A DNA stretch of 41,004 nucleotides from Pyrinomonadaceae bacterium (GTDB lineage Bacteria > Acidobacteriota > Blastocatellia > Pyrinomonadales > Pyrinomonadaceae): NCBI GenBank assembly GCA_022843305.1, contig JALHNX010000025.1, forward strand, positions 1 to 41,004, in the 5' to 3' direction. Positions 17,262-24,185 of the stretch are shown in pieces (position 1 is the first letter of the stretch; every line of letters begins with the position of its first letter). Made by a program: the position numbers and the translations under genes. The notes beneath the pieces are model-generated. The model did no database searches and was not told where the DNA came from. It worked only from the letters and a program-made list of their open reading frames with translations.

Positions 17262-18814
17262 AAAAATCTTCTTTTTAATTTATAGAACAAATCGTATTGC
17301 ATAGTAAACTTCGGCAATTCGGTGATAAAAAAAGTCAGTCCCGCAATAGTCAAAAAACATATTCCGATTGCGATAAAAAGGTATAGATGTGAAATATCCG
17401 CCGTCAGAAACCAGCGAAATCCCGCGCCGATCAAAACTCCGACCAAAGCGATTTTACCGACGTCTTTGAAATACCAGTCCTTGAGGCTGAAATTTAGAAA
17501 GTTATTTCTGATGACCGGAACAAATGTGAAAAGGTAAACCGAATTCAAGATCAGCCAGCAAAATGCCGCGCCGAGCGCACCGTAGAAATGCGAACTGATG
17601 ATCAAAGCCGGAATATTAAGAATCAGCGCGATCAGATTAAACCGAAAGCTGATGTTCGACCGCCCGTTTGCCAACTGCAAATAATACGGAATCAACGTCA
17701 GCGCGTTCAAGCCCATGCCGATCGCCCAAACCGATAACAAAAGACTCGTTTTCTCGGCAACCGCCGGATTTCTTGCCCAGATCAATAAAATCTCCTGCGA
17801 AAAAAATGCCAGAATCGTTGCTATCGAAACCATTCCCCAAGCCATCAACTGACTGCTCAGATGAAAATTCTTTATCAACTCCAGGCGATTATCCTGCGCG
17901 ACGAGCCGCGAAAAATTCGGGAAAATCACGTTCGTCACGGAATTCGAGAAAATCCCGACAGTCATCGTCGTAATGCTGTAAGCGAGCATATAATAGCCGA
18001 AATCTTCGAGCGACAGGACACGGCTTAAAATAACCTTGTCCGACTGCATCAGCAGAATTATCACTAAATTGTTGGCAAAAAGCTCGGAAGTAAATTTTTT
18101 CAGCCGCCGGAGAACTTCGCTCTTGAATTTGCCTCTGTAGCCGTCGGTTTCGGTAAATTTCGTGAGCGCGATTTTCAGAATCAGCACTTGCAGAACCGCC
18201 AGAATCATCTGAAATATCAGAAATGCGCGAATTTTATCGTCAAAGTAAATGACCGCCGCGTATGAGCCGACGCATTTGAGCGTGTTGATAAAAATATTGA
18301 TGAAATTTAACGGAATCTGCTGATTAAGCCCTAAAAGTCCGCCCGTATAAAATGCGATCGGAAACTGCAAAACCAGCGAAAACGCGAGGATCGCCAGAAC
18401 CGAGAAAAGATAAGCGGGCGTAAATCGGTCGGAATTAAACCAGTAAAAAGCGAGCAGCGCGATAAAACCGCTTAAAAATATGGTTATCAAACCCGACAAC
18501 CCGTAACAGACTATTTCGAGCGTTTTTTTCACATCGAGCAGATCGCGTTTGTCTTTCTGCTCATAAAATTTCGACATTTCGCGGTTGATGTTGGTCGTTA
18601 TTCCAAAATCAAACAGCCACAAAAAAGTGGTGATGCCGTTAAATGCGCCGATCACGCCGTAGGCTTCGATGCCGATATAGTTGATATACAAAGGCACGAA
18701 AATTATCCCGACAATCAGCGAGTAAACATTTGCGATTAAATTTGAGGCAGTTCTGACCTGAGCCGGAAAACGGTAAGCCGAAACTCGTTTAGTTAAATTC
18801 GAAAACTTAGACAT
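17258..18814 (-). CDS. Wzx-type polysaccharide flippase (MOP superfamily)
   Basis: The 518-residue protein is hydrophobic along its whole length, with a spacing consistent with 12-14 membrane helices. It starts near residue 25 with IANVYSLIVGIIFVPLYINY and contains the early loop IEAYGVIGAFNGITTFL that marks Wzx/RfbX and related MOP exporters. SLEDFGYYMLAYSITTMTVG repeats the same motif in the second half. The family moves lipid-linked oligosaccharide repeat units across the inner membrane. As the first gene of the minus-strand cluster it marks the system as Wzx/Wzy-like rather than ABC-dependent. A polymerase is not certain in the window. Confidence 0.92.
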   Translation of the reverse strand: MSKFSNLTKRVSAYRFPAQVRTASNLIANVYSLIVGIIFVPLYINYIGIEAYGVIGAFNGITTFLWLFDFGITTNINREMSKFYEQKDKRDLLDVKKTLEIVCYGLSGLITIFLSGFIALLAFYWFNSDRFTPAYLFSVLAILAFSLVLQFPIAFYTGGLLGLNQQIPLNFINIFINTLKCVGSYAAVIYFDDKIRAFLIFQMILAVLQVLILKIALTKFTETDGYRGKFKSEVLRRLKKFTSELFANNLVIILLMQSDKVILSRVLSLEDFGYYMLAYSITTMTVGIFSNSVTNVIFPNFSRLVAQDNRLELIKNFHLSSQLMAWGMVSIATILAFFSQEILLIWARNPAVAEKTSLLLSVWAIGMGLNALTLIPYYLQLANGRSNISFRFNLIALILNIPALIISSHFYGALGAAFCWLILNSVYLFTFVPVIRNNFLNFSLKDWYFKDVGKIALVGVLIGAGFRWFLTADISHLYLFIAIGICFLTIAGLTFFITELPKFTMQYDLFYKLKRRFL

Positions 18815-18839
18815 AGATAACTGCCGGTGTCAGGATAAT

Positions 18840-18998
18840 AAGAAGTTGGACAGATTTATCATTAAAAAAAAACATCAGTAGAGCGAGCGGTAGCGAGTCT
18901 GACTCAATAGCGATTGTCGATCAGCGAAGCAGACTCGCTACCGCTCGCTCTACCGATTGCCGACAAATTTAGATTCGTTTATTTCTGTCCAACTACTT
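18840..18998. mobile_element. MITE-like element, 159 bp, with terminal inverted repeats, 5-bp flanking direct repeat and internal hairpin
   Basis: The ends 18840-18854 and 18984-18998 are inverted repeats matching at 14 of 15 positions (core AGTTGGACAGA). They are flanked outside by the direct repeat ATAAT (18835-18839 and 18999-19003), as a target-site duplication would look. Inside, 18878-18901 and 18930-18953 form a perfect 24-bp inverted repeat with a 28-base loop. There is no open reading frame of note. The element sits in the 318-base gap 18815-19132 upstream of the flippase gene. The rest of the gap holds a weak stem (TCGGCGG 19044 with CCGCCGA 19072) and nothing else recognised. Confidence 0.6.
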
Positions 18999-19132
18999 AT
19001 AATACGATTCCGGCAAAGGCTCACTAAAGAATATAAAATCGGCGGGTTTTATTAGATTTTCATTATCTGTCCGCCGACTAATTCGCTGTTTCGCTCGAAT
19101 TCAATAAAACAGATTACCATAACGAAGCAAAT

Positions 19133-19813
19133 TTAATTCATTATCTTTGCCTTTAATTTGTCGAACCACGACTGCGAAGCCGGACGTTTTGTTTTCATCG
19201 GCGGAAAATTCTTGATTATTTCACGCGGCGCGGCGTGTGCGTCGGCAATCGCTTTTTCAAAGCAATTTTCGTAAGTTTCGATTATTGGCTGAGTGTTTTC
19301 TTCGCCGCCCGTTTCCGCCGCATCTTGTGAAATCCATTCGACGCGCTCTTTATCAATGACGCAGTTGATGACAATGCCGACGCAGACTTCGGGCGTTGTG
19401 CCGATGACGCGGGTTAAAAACGGGCGATAATAGCGCGTCGGACGATAAAAGATTTCCGAATCGGCGTGTCCGACTGCGAGCGTCGCCGTCTGCGGATTCA
19501 GAAGCGGCAAAACCGCCCAGCCGAGGTCATCTGAATTCCAGATCAAATAAATGTCGGGATTTAATTCATTCAGCCAATTTGCCGCAGCGGGCGCGTTTTT
19601 TTCAACCAAACCGTCCAACCGTAACAGACTTATATGCAAAAGCGGATTTGATTCTTCAATTTGCCCGAAAACATTTTCGCCCGGCGCATTTTTTATCATC
19701 AGGTGAACTTCATTGCCTTTATCGGTTAAACCTTCGAGAAGTTTCGGCAGAAAGGCTTGCGCTTCGTTGGGCTGAGCGTCGTCAGAGCCTGTATTGATTA
19801 CCGCTATTTTCAT
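19133..19813 (-). CDS. Isolated GT-B N-terminal-like domain protein, unknown function
   Basis: The 226-residue protein starts MKIAVINTGSDDAQPNEAQ, then LLEGLTDKGNEVHLMIKNA and LNELNPDIYLIWNSDDLGWA. This order of strands and helices resembles the acceptor (N-terminal) half of GT4 glycosyltransferases. There is no second Rossmann domain and no E-x7-E motif: from about residue 150 the protein turns into a Cys-containing stretch and an acidic/basic tail ending SWFDKLKAKIMN. It may be a degenerate glycosyltransferase or an accessory protein of the polysaccharide locus. It stands alone with noncoding sequence on both sides, and the family assignment is uncertain. Confidence 0.6.
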   Translation of the reverse strand: MKIAVINTGSDDAQPNEAQAFLPKLLEGLTDKGNEVHLMIKNAPGENVFGQIEESNPLLHISLLRLDGLVEKNAPAAANWLNELNPDIYLIWNSDDLGWAVLPLLNPQTATLAVGHADSEIFYRPTRYYRPFLTRVIGTTPEVCVGIVINCVIDKERVEWISQDAAETGGEENTQPIIETYENCFEKAIADAHAAPREIIKNFPPMKTKRPASQSWFDKLKAKIMN

Positions 19814-19932
19814 CAGTGATAATAATACTTGCCGCCCGAAGAATTCGACAAACGACGACGGACTATATTTTTATTCAACAGTTCTTTCGGATAACGCTTT
19901 CAGCCTTTGTTGTCATCAAAACTCGTGAGCAT

Positions 19933-19961
19933 CTGACAACCTCCGTTTATTCATCTATAAT
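19933..19961 (+). promoter_or_regulatory. Sigma70-type promoter for the M3 peptidase gene
   Basis: CTGACA (19933-19938) and a perfect TATAAT (19956-19961) are separated by exactly 17 bases on the plus strand, about 84 bases before the ATG at 20045. AGGAG at 20033-20037 is a good Shine-Dalgarno, 7 bases before that ATG. The 231-base gap 19814-20044 is divergent; no equally clear promoter was seen for the minus-strand gene. Confidence 0.6.
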
Positions 19962-20044
19962 TTGAGTTTATAAAAAATGCGGCAAAATCAGCCGCGCAAG
20001 CGACAGTTTTACTAAACGAACGAATTATCAAAAGGAGATTATTG

Positions 20045-22267
20045 ATGCATAATTTTACTTTGCCCCGCATATTGCTTTTCGCGTTTGCGGTGACTTTTTT
20101 ACTGAGTATTAGCTTTATGAGATCAGAAACGAATGTCCGCGCCTTTGAGTTGAATAGCAAAACGGCGGCGGAAGAAACCAATCCGCTGCTTGCCGATTGG
20201 ACGGGACCCTACAGCGGAATCCCGCCTTTCGACAAGGTAAAAATCGAGCAGTTCAAACCCGCGCTCGAAGCCGCGATGACGGAAAATCTCGCCGAGATTG
20301 ACAAAATCGCCAACGAAAAAAGCGCGCCGACGTTTGAAAATACGATTGCGGCGATGGAACGCACCGGCAGCTCGCTCGACCGGGTTTCGACCGTTTACGG
20401 GATTTGGACGGCGACGATGAGTTCGCCCGAAATCCGCGTTGTCCAGCGCGAAATGGGACCGAAATTTGCCGCGATGGGCGACAAGATCACGCAGAACGAA
20501 GCGCTTTTCAGACGCATCGAAGCGGTGTATAACAACCCGCGAAAAAAGGATTGGACTGCCGAAGAGCAACGGCTGGTGTGGCGTTACTACACGAATTTCG
20601 TCCGCGCGGGCGCAAAATTGGGCGCGGGTGAAAAAAAACGTCTTTCGGAAATCAATCAAACTTTAGCCGGACTTTACACGCGTTTCAGCCAGAATCTGCT
20701 GGCGGACGAGACCGATTTATACATCGAAATAAAAAACGAAGCCGATTTGGCGGGACTTCCCGATTCGCTGAGGGACGCGGCGGCGCAAACCGCCGAAGCC
20801 AAAAAATTAAAAGGCTCGTGGTTGATCGCCAACACGCGTTCGTCGGTTGACCCGTTTTTGACTTATTCAGCAAACCGCGGTTTGCGCGAAAAGGTCTGGA
20901 AAATGTTCGTCAATCGCGGCGACAACGGCGACAAGAACGACAACAACGCGATTATCACCGAGATTTTACAGCTTCGCGCCGAACGCGCCAAACTTCTCGG
21001 TTTTGAAACGCACGCGCATTGGAGATTGGAAAACGCGATGGCGAAAACGCCGGAACGCGCGATGGAATTGATGGAAGCCGTCTGGACTCCGGCGGTCGCG
21101 CGCGTTAAGGAAGAAGTCGCCGATATGCAGAAACTCGCCGATAAAGAAGGCGCGAAGCTCACAATCGAACCGTGGGATTACCGCTACTATATGGAAAAAG
21201 TCCGCAAAGAGCGTTATGATCTCGACCAGAACGAAGTCAAGCCTTATCTGCAATTAGACAAACTGCGCGACGGAATGTTCTGGGTCGCGGGCGAGCTTTT
21301 CAATTTCAACTTTACGCCCGTTTCAAACGTTCCGGTCTATCACCCGGATGTCACAGTTTGGGAAGTCAAAGACAAGTCGAGCGGCAAACATATCGGTTTA
21401 TGGTATTTCGACCCGTATGCCCGCGAAGGCAAGCGTTCGGGCGCGTGGATGAATTCCTATCGCAGTCAGGAACGAATGGACGGTCGTGAAATAACGACCA
21501 TCGTTTCGAACAATTCAAACTTTGTGAAGGGCAAACCGAACGAGCCTGTTTTGATTTCGTGGGACGATGCCGTGACGCTTTTTCATGAATTCGGGCATGC
21601 GCTTCACGGTTTGAGTTCAAATGTCACCTATCCTTCGCTTTCGGGAACGAACGTCGCCCGCGATTACGTCGAATTCCCTTCGCAGCTTCTCGAACACTGG
21701 CTTTCAACGCCCGAAGTTTTGCAGAAATTCGCGCTTCATTACGAAACCGGCAAACCGATTCCGCAAGCGCTCGTTGATAAGATCAATCAGGCGGCGACCT
21801 TTAATCAGGGTTTCGGAACGGTCGAATATCTTTCAAGCGCACTCGTTGATATGAAACTTCATCTCGCGGGTTCGCAGAAAATTGACGCGGACAAATTCGA
21901 GCGCGAAACGCTTGCCGCGCTCGGAATGCCGAAGGAAATCGTTATGCGCCACCGTACGCCGCAATTCGGACACGTCTTTTCGTCGGACGGCTATTCCGCC
22001 GGCTATTACAGCTATCTCTGGTCGGATGTCATCACCGCCGACGCGTTCGGCGCATTCACGGAAGGCAAAGGCGCATACGACAAAGCGGTTGCCGCGCGGC
22101 TCGTGAAAAACATCTTCTCGGTCGGCAACACGCTCGATCCGGCTGACGCTTATCGCAATTTCCGCGGACGCGACCCCGAAGTCAGCGCATTGATGAAAAA
22201 ACGCGGTTTTCCGGTTAAGGAAACGAAAACCTTGTCAAAGGGAAAGACGAAGAATAAGAAGAAATAG
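20045..22267 (+). CDS. dcp: M3-family zinc metallopeptidase, peptidyl-dipeptidase Dcp-like, exported
   Basis: From the ATG at 20045 (chosen because AGGAG lies 7 bases upstream; a TTG immediately before it is also possible) the protein has 740 residues. A hydrophobic N-terminus (about residues 8-24) looks like a signal peptide or anchor. LLADWTGPYSGIPPFDKVK is the usual start of the mature Dcp/oligopeptidase region. The zinc site is HEFGHALHG with His514, Glu515 and His518, and Glu543 in DYVEFPSQLLEHW is the third ligand. Family members remove dipeptides or cleave short peptides inside a closed channel. The lysine-rich tail (KGKTKNKKK) is unusual. It has its own promoter and a terminator-like repeat downstream, so probably a single-gene unit. 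Confidence 0.94.
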   Translation: MHNFTLPRILLFAFAVTFLLSISFMRSETNVRAFELNSKTAAEETNPLLADWTGPYSGIPPFDKVKIEQFKPALEAAMTENLAEIDKIANEKSAPTFENTIAAMERTGSSLDRVSTVYGIWTATMSSPEIRVVQREMGPKFAAMGDKITQNEALFRRIEAVYNNPRKKDWTAEEQRLVWRYYTNFVRAGAKLGAGEKKRLSEINQTLAGLYTRFSQNLLADETDLYIEIKNEADLAGLPDSLRDAAAQTAEAKKLKGSWLIANTRSSVDPFLTYSANRGLREKVWKMFVNRGDNGDKNDNNAIITEILQLRAERAKLLGFETHAHWRLENAMAKTPERAMELMEAVWTPAVARVKEEVADMQKLADKEGAKLTIEPWDYRYYMEKVRKERYDLDQNEVKPYLQLDKLRDGMFWVAGELFNFNFTPVSNVPVYHPDVTVWEVKDKSSGKHIGLWYFDPYAREGKRSGAWMNSYRSQERMDGREITTIVSNNSNFVKGKPNEPVLISWDDAVTLFHEFGHALHGLSSNVTYPSLSGTNVARDYVEFPSQLLEHWLSTPEVLQKFALHYETGKPIPQALVDKINQAATFNQGFGTVEYLSSALVDMKLHLAGSQKIDADKFERETLAALGMPKEIVMRHRTPQFGHVFSSDGYSAGYYSYLWSDVITADAFGAFTEGKGAYDKAVAARLVKNIFSVGNTLDPADAYRNFRGRDPEVSALMKKRGFPVKETKTLSKGKTKNKKK

Positions 22268-22280
22268 CTAAAAGCTAATC

Positions 22281-22353
22281 AAACCGCAGGAGACGCGGAG
22301 AACGCCGGGTTTTCGTAAAACATTTTCCGCGTTTTCCGCGTTTTCTGCGGTTT
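22281..22353. terminator. Imperfect inverted repeat between convergent genes, terminator-like
   Basis: AAACCGCAGGAGACGCGGAG at 22281-22300 pairs with the region 22325-22353 (ending TCTGCGGTTT), about 24 of 29 positions with mostly G-T type differences. It lies 14 bases after the stop of the peptidase gene. The repeated CGCGTTTTC units resemble the widespread GCGTCTTTGCG-type interspersed repeats also seen inside the GT2 gene at 30541-30610. It could terminate transcription from either side. Confidence 0.5.
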
Positions 22354-22356
22354 ATT

Positions 22357-22578
22357 TCAGAATTGGACGGTTTCATATTTATCCAACGCTTTTTCAAATT
22401 CCTTTGGAGCTTCGGCAATTTTCAGATTTTGAAAATCTTTTTCCGGCATAAATTCTTTCAGAATCGGCAAACATTCATCCGGATCGTTTTTTCGAGCGCC
22501 GAACTTTTCGCCTGCTAATAATCGGATGATTTTTCCTTGTTTTAATAAATTTACCGCCTTATTTTCAATGATTCTCAC
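22357..22578 (-). CDS. Small hypothetical protein downstream of the third thiC 3'-end copy
   Basis: A 73-codon frame starts at GTG (22578) and overlaps the stop of the degenerate thiC 3' end (22565-22567), so it could be translated by coupling. A longer frame reaching 22629 is rejected as the start because its first part reads the thiC remnant out of frame. The product is charged and probably helical (IRLLAGEKFGARKNDPDE, LKEFMPEKDFQNLKIAEA), with no signal peptide or membrane segment. I do not recognise it. It may be the gene that originally followed thiC, or a fragment. Confidence 0.4.
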   Translation of the reverse strand: MRIIENKAVNLLKQGKIIRLLAGEKFGARKNDPDECLPILKEFMPEKDFQNLKIAEAPKEFEKALDKYETVQF

Positions 22579-22651
22579 CCGCGCCTTGAGGTTTATTGCC
22601 GTGATAGATTTCCGCGCCCGTTGCGACAAATTCTTTCGCCTTTTCAGCCAT
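22565..22651 (-). pseudogene. thiC 3'-end remnant, copy C (28 codons plus stop)
   Basis: Read on the minus strand, this segment encodes [19 protein letters not shown] followed by KPQGAGENH and a TGA stop. It matches the C-terminal 28 residues of the intact ThiC at 25668-27644 at 20 of 28 positions, in frame and with the stop in the same place. Upstream of its ATG the similarity stops abruptly. It has no start signal of its own and is read as a residual 3' end left by an insertion into or next to an ancestral thiC. Confidence 0.75.
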
Positions 22652-22815
22652 TCATATATTCGTCTTATATTCGTCTGATTTCAGTTGAGCCGACTTTGAT
22701 TGCTTCTTACTTTCTTAAAATCTTCTCCATTGACTTACCTTTTGCCAATTCATCAATCAGCTTATCTAAATTCGGACAGATTGGAGTGATAAACCTACAA
22801 CTGCTTTATGAATTG

Positions 22816-22998
22816 CCGTCTGCTTTAGCTGACGGATTCAGGAATAAAATTGATGCGGTTTTAGCCAAAATAATAAAAATAATCAATCATCCTTACAGCT
22901 TCAGCTAAAGCAAAAAGGAAAATTATTTTATCTGATATTCGGCTGAAGCCTTTTTGTCTTGACCTTGTTTTCCGTCAGCTAAAGCAGAACCTTCCAAT
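22816..22998. repeat. REP-like repeat units left of the Y1 transposase, and the noncoding stretch 22652-23053
   Basis: Two palindromic motifs recur: GGCTAAAGCC and CCGTCAGCTAAAGCAGACGG, normally 21-23 bases apart. One unit is in inverted orientation (CCGTCTGCTTTAGCTGACGG at 22816-22835 with GGTTTTAGCC at 22858-22867). One is direct (GGCTGAAGCC at 22941-22950, then a partial CCGTCAGC motif from 22972). The direct unit is preceded by a shared leader from about 22880. Between 22652 and 22815 the minus strand has only a 28-residue C-terminal scrap (ending LAKGKSMEKILRK) with no start. No gene is supported in 22652-23053. Confidence 0.65.
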
Positions 22999-23053
22999 TC
23001 ATTTAAAACCAAATTCATTCGTAAATTTTCAATCAAAAATCTCAATTAAAAAA

Positions 23054-23497
23054 TCAATCATTCTTGTCTTCAAATCTCTGAAAACCTGCTCTTTTCAAAA
23101 AGTTTTCAAACTCCTCATCAAAACTTTTCTCTTTATGATGAGTTTCTTGATTCTTGATGTAATCCCGAACATTATCAACGACATTTTCGCTCACCGACAC
23201 GACGAAATAATCATCCTGCCAAGCGAATTTTTCTTTGCAAAGTCCGGTTTTGTTAATCCAAAACGACGATTCGCCTTTTATCAACTGCATTATTTTTTCG
23301 ATTGTCTGATCCGAACCCGGAGAAATCAAACAATGAGCGTGTTCGACATAGCCGTTGATAAAATCAATAAAAATCCCTTTTTCACGGGCATTTTCCCGAA
23401 TATGCTGAAAAACCTTTTGCCTGATGTCATCGGTCAGAAAAGGCTTTCTGTCTTTTGTTGACCAAACAAAATGCAGCCAAACTTTGATGTATGACAT
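23054..23497 (-). CDS. tnpA: IS200/IS605-family Y1 (HUH) transposase, REP-associated type
   Basis: The 147-residue protein has the size and motifs of a Y1 transposase: an N-terminal KVWLHFVWSTKDRKPFL, the HUH metal motif in GYVEHAHCLISPG (His-Ala-His), IMQLIKGESSFWINK, and the C-terminal helix VVDNVRDYIKNQETHH, whose Tyr in DYIKNQ is the expected nucleophile. The family cuts and rejoins single-stranded DNA at hairpins. Copies of a palindromic repeat lie on both sides, as for REP-associated transposases (RAYTs). All catalytic residues appear present, so it may be active. No TnpB is nearby. Confidence 0.9.
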   Translation of the reverse strand: MSYIKVWLHFVWSTKDRKPFLTDDIRQKVFQHIRENAREKGIFIDFINGYVEHAHCLISPGSDQTIEKIMQLIKGESSFWINKTGLCKEKFAWQDDYFVVSVSENVVDNVRDYIKNQETHHKEKSFDEEFENFLKRAGFQRFEDKND

Positions 23498-23504
23498 AGT
23501 TTTT

Positions 23505-24030
23505 ATTTAGGCTAAAGCAAAAAGGAATTTCTTTTTTGTTATTCGGCTAAAGCCTCTCCTTTATTCTTCATCTTTCCGTCAGCTAAAGCAGACGGCAACT
23601 CATATTTTTCCATCACAATTCACATTTTTTCAATCGTCCGCTTTAACAACAGACAAACATATTAACTTTAATCTGCTTTATGAATTGCCATCTTGCTTTA
23701 GCTGACAAATTTTCTTTTATGAATTGCTGTCTGCTCAAGCTGACAAAACTAATCTTATGAATTGCATCTTGCTTTATGAATTGCTATTTTGCTTTATGAA
23801 TTGCCGTCTGCTTTATGAATTGCCGTCTGCTTTATGAATTGCCGTCTGCTTTATGTTTAGGAACTGTAATTGCAATAATAACAGGCTTTAGCCGAAAACA
23901 AATAAAATATCAATCATCCTTTTCGCTTGAGCTAAAGCTGTCAGGAATTTGATTTATTCTTTTTGAATTCGGCTAAAGCCTTGTCTATCTTGACCTTTTC
24001 AATCCGTCAGCTAAAGCAGACGGCAATTCA
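23505..24030. repeat. REP-like repeat units right of the Y1 transposase
   Basis: The units seen on the left recur: GGCTAAAGCC at 23545-23554 with CCGTCAGCTAAAGCAGACGG at 23576-23595, and GGCTAAAGCC at 23971-23980 with the same 20-mer at 24004-24023. An inverted GGCTTTAGCC is at 23884-23893. The second unit has the leader ATCAATCATCC near 23912, shared with the left-hand unit near 22883, so a repeat of about 110 bp is present as direct copies around the transposase. The stretch 23498-24054 holds no gene, only these repeats and the tandem array at 23756-23855. Confidence 0.65.
23756..23855. repeat. Tandem array of a 19-bp unit, five copies
   Basis: The unit TATGAATTGCCGTCTGCTT occurs perfectly at 23795-23813, 23814-23832 and 23833-23851. 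Diverged copies precede it at 23756-23774 and 23775-23794 (20 bases), and a partial TATG follows. The unit is a piece of the REP-like repeat (GAATTGCCGTCTGC is the complement of GCAGACGGCAATTC), so the array arose by local amplification of that end. There are no spacers. Confidence 0.85.
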
Positions 24031-24054
24031 TATTTTTCCAATCACTTCGACAAT

Positions 24055-24150
24055 TTATTGATGTTCTTTCGCCCCGTCCGGCAGATTTCCGTGATAAATT
24101 TCGCCGCCCGTCGCCACAAATCCCTTCACCTTCTCAGCCATTCCGACTGC
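24055..24150 (-). pseudogene. thiC 3'-end remnant, copy B (31 codons plus stop)
   Basis: On the minus strand this encodes AVGMAEKVKGFVATGGEIYH then GNLPDGAKEHQ and TAA. From the shared Met it is 87 bases long, like the true thiC end, and differs at 17 of 87 bases (20 of 28 residues identical). The last part is identical to thiC over 25 bases (24059-24083 against 25672-25696). Similarity begins exactly at the Ala-Val-Gly before the Met and stops upstream of it. It lies 36 bases downstream of the HEPN gene, in the place a restored thiC end would occupy. Confidence 0.78.
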
Positions 24151-24185
24151 ATTTTTTCTACCTTCTGGACAAAAATAAAATTGGG

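Noticed and set aside
22692-22780. Minus-strand scrap ending LAKGKSMEKILRK and a stop, reminiscent of small antitoxin-like proteins
   Set aside because: Only about 28 residues are open, there is no start codon and the similarity is too weak to name.
22621-22908. Plus-strand 95-codon frame
   Set aside because: It runs across the thiC remnant in antisense and through REP-like repeats; no start signal or family.
23756-23855. Five tandem 19-bp repeats considered as a CRISPR array
   Set aside because: The units are directly adjacent without spacers and are part of a REP-like repeat; no cas genes are nearby.
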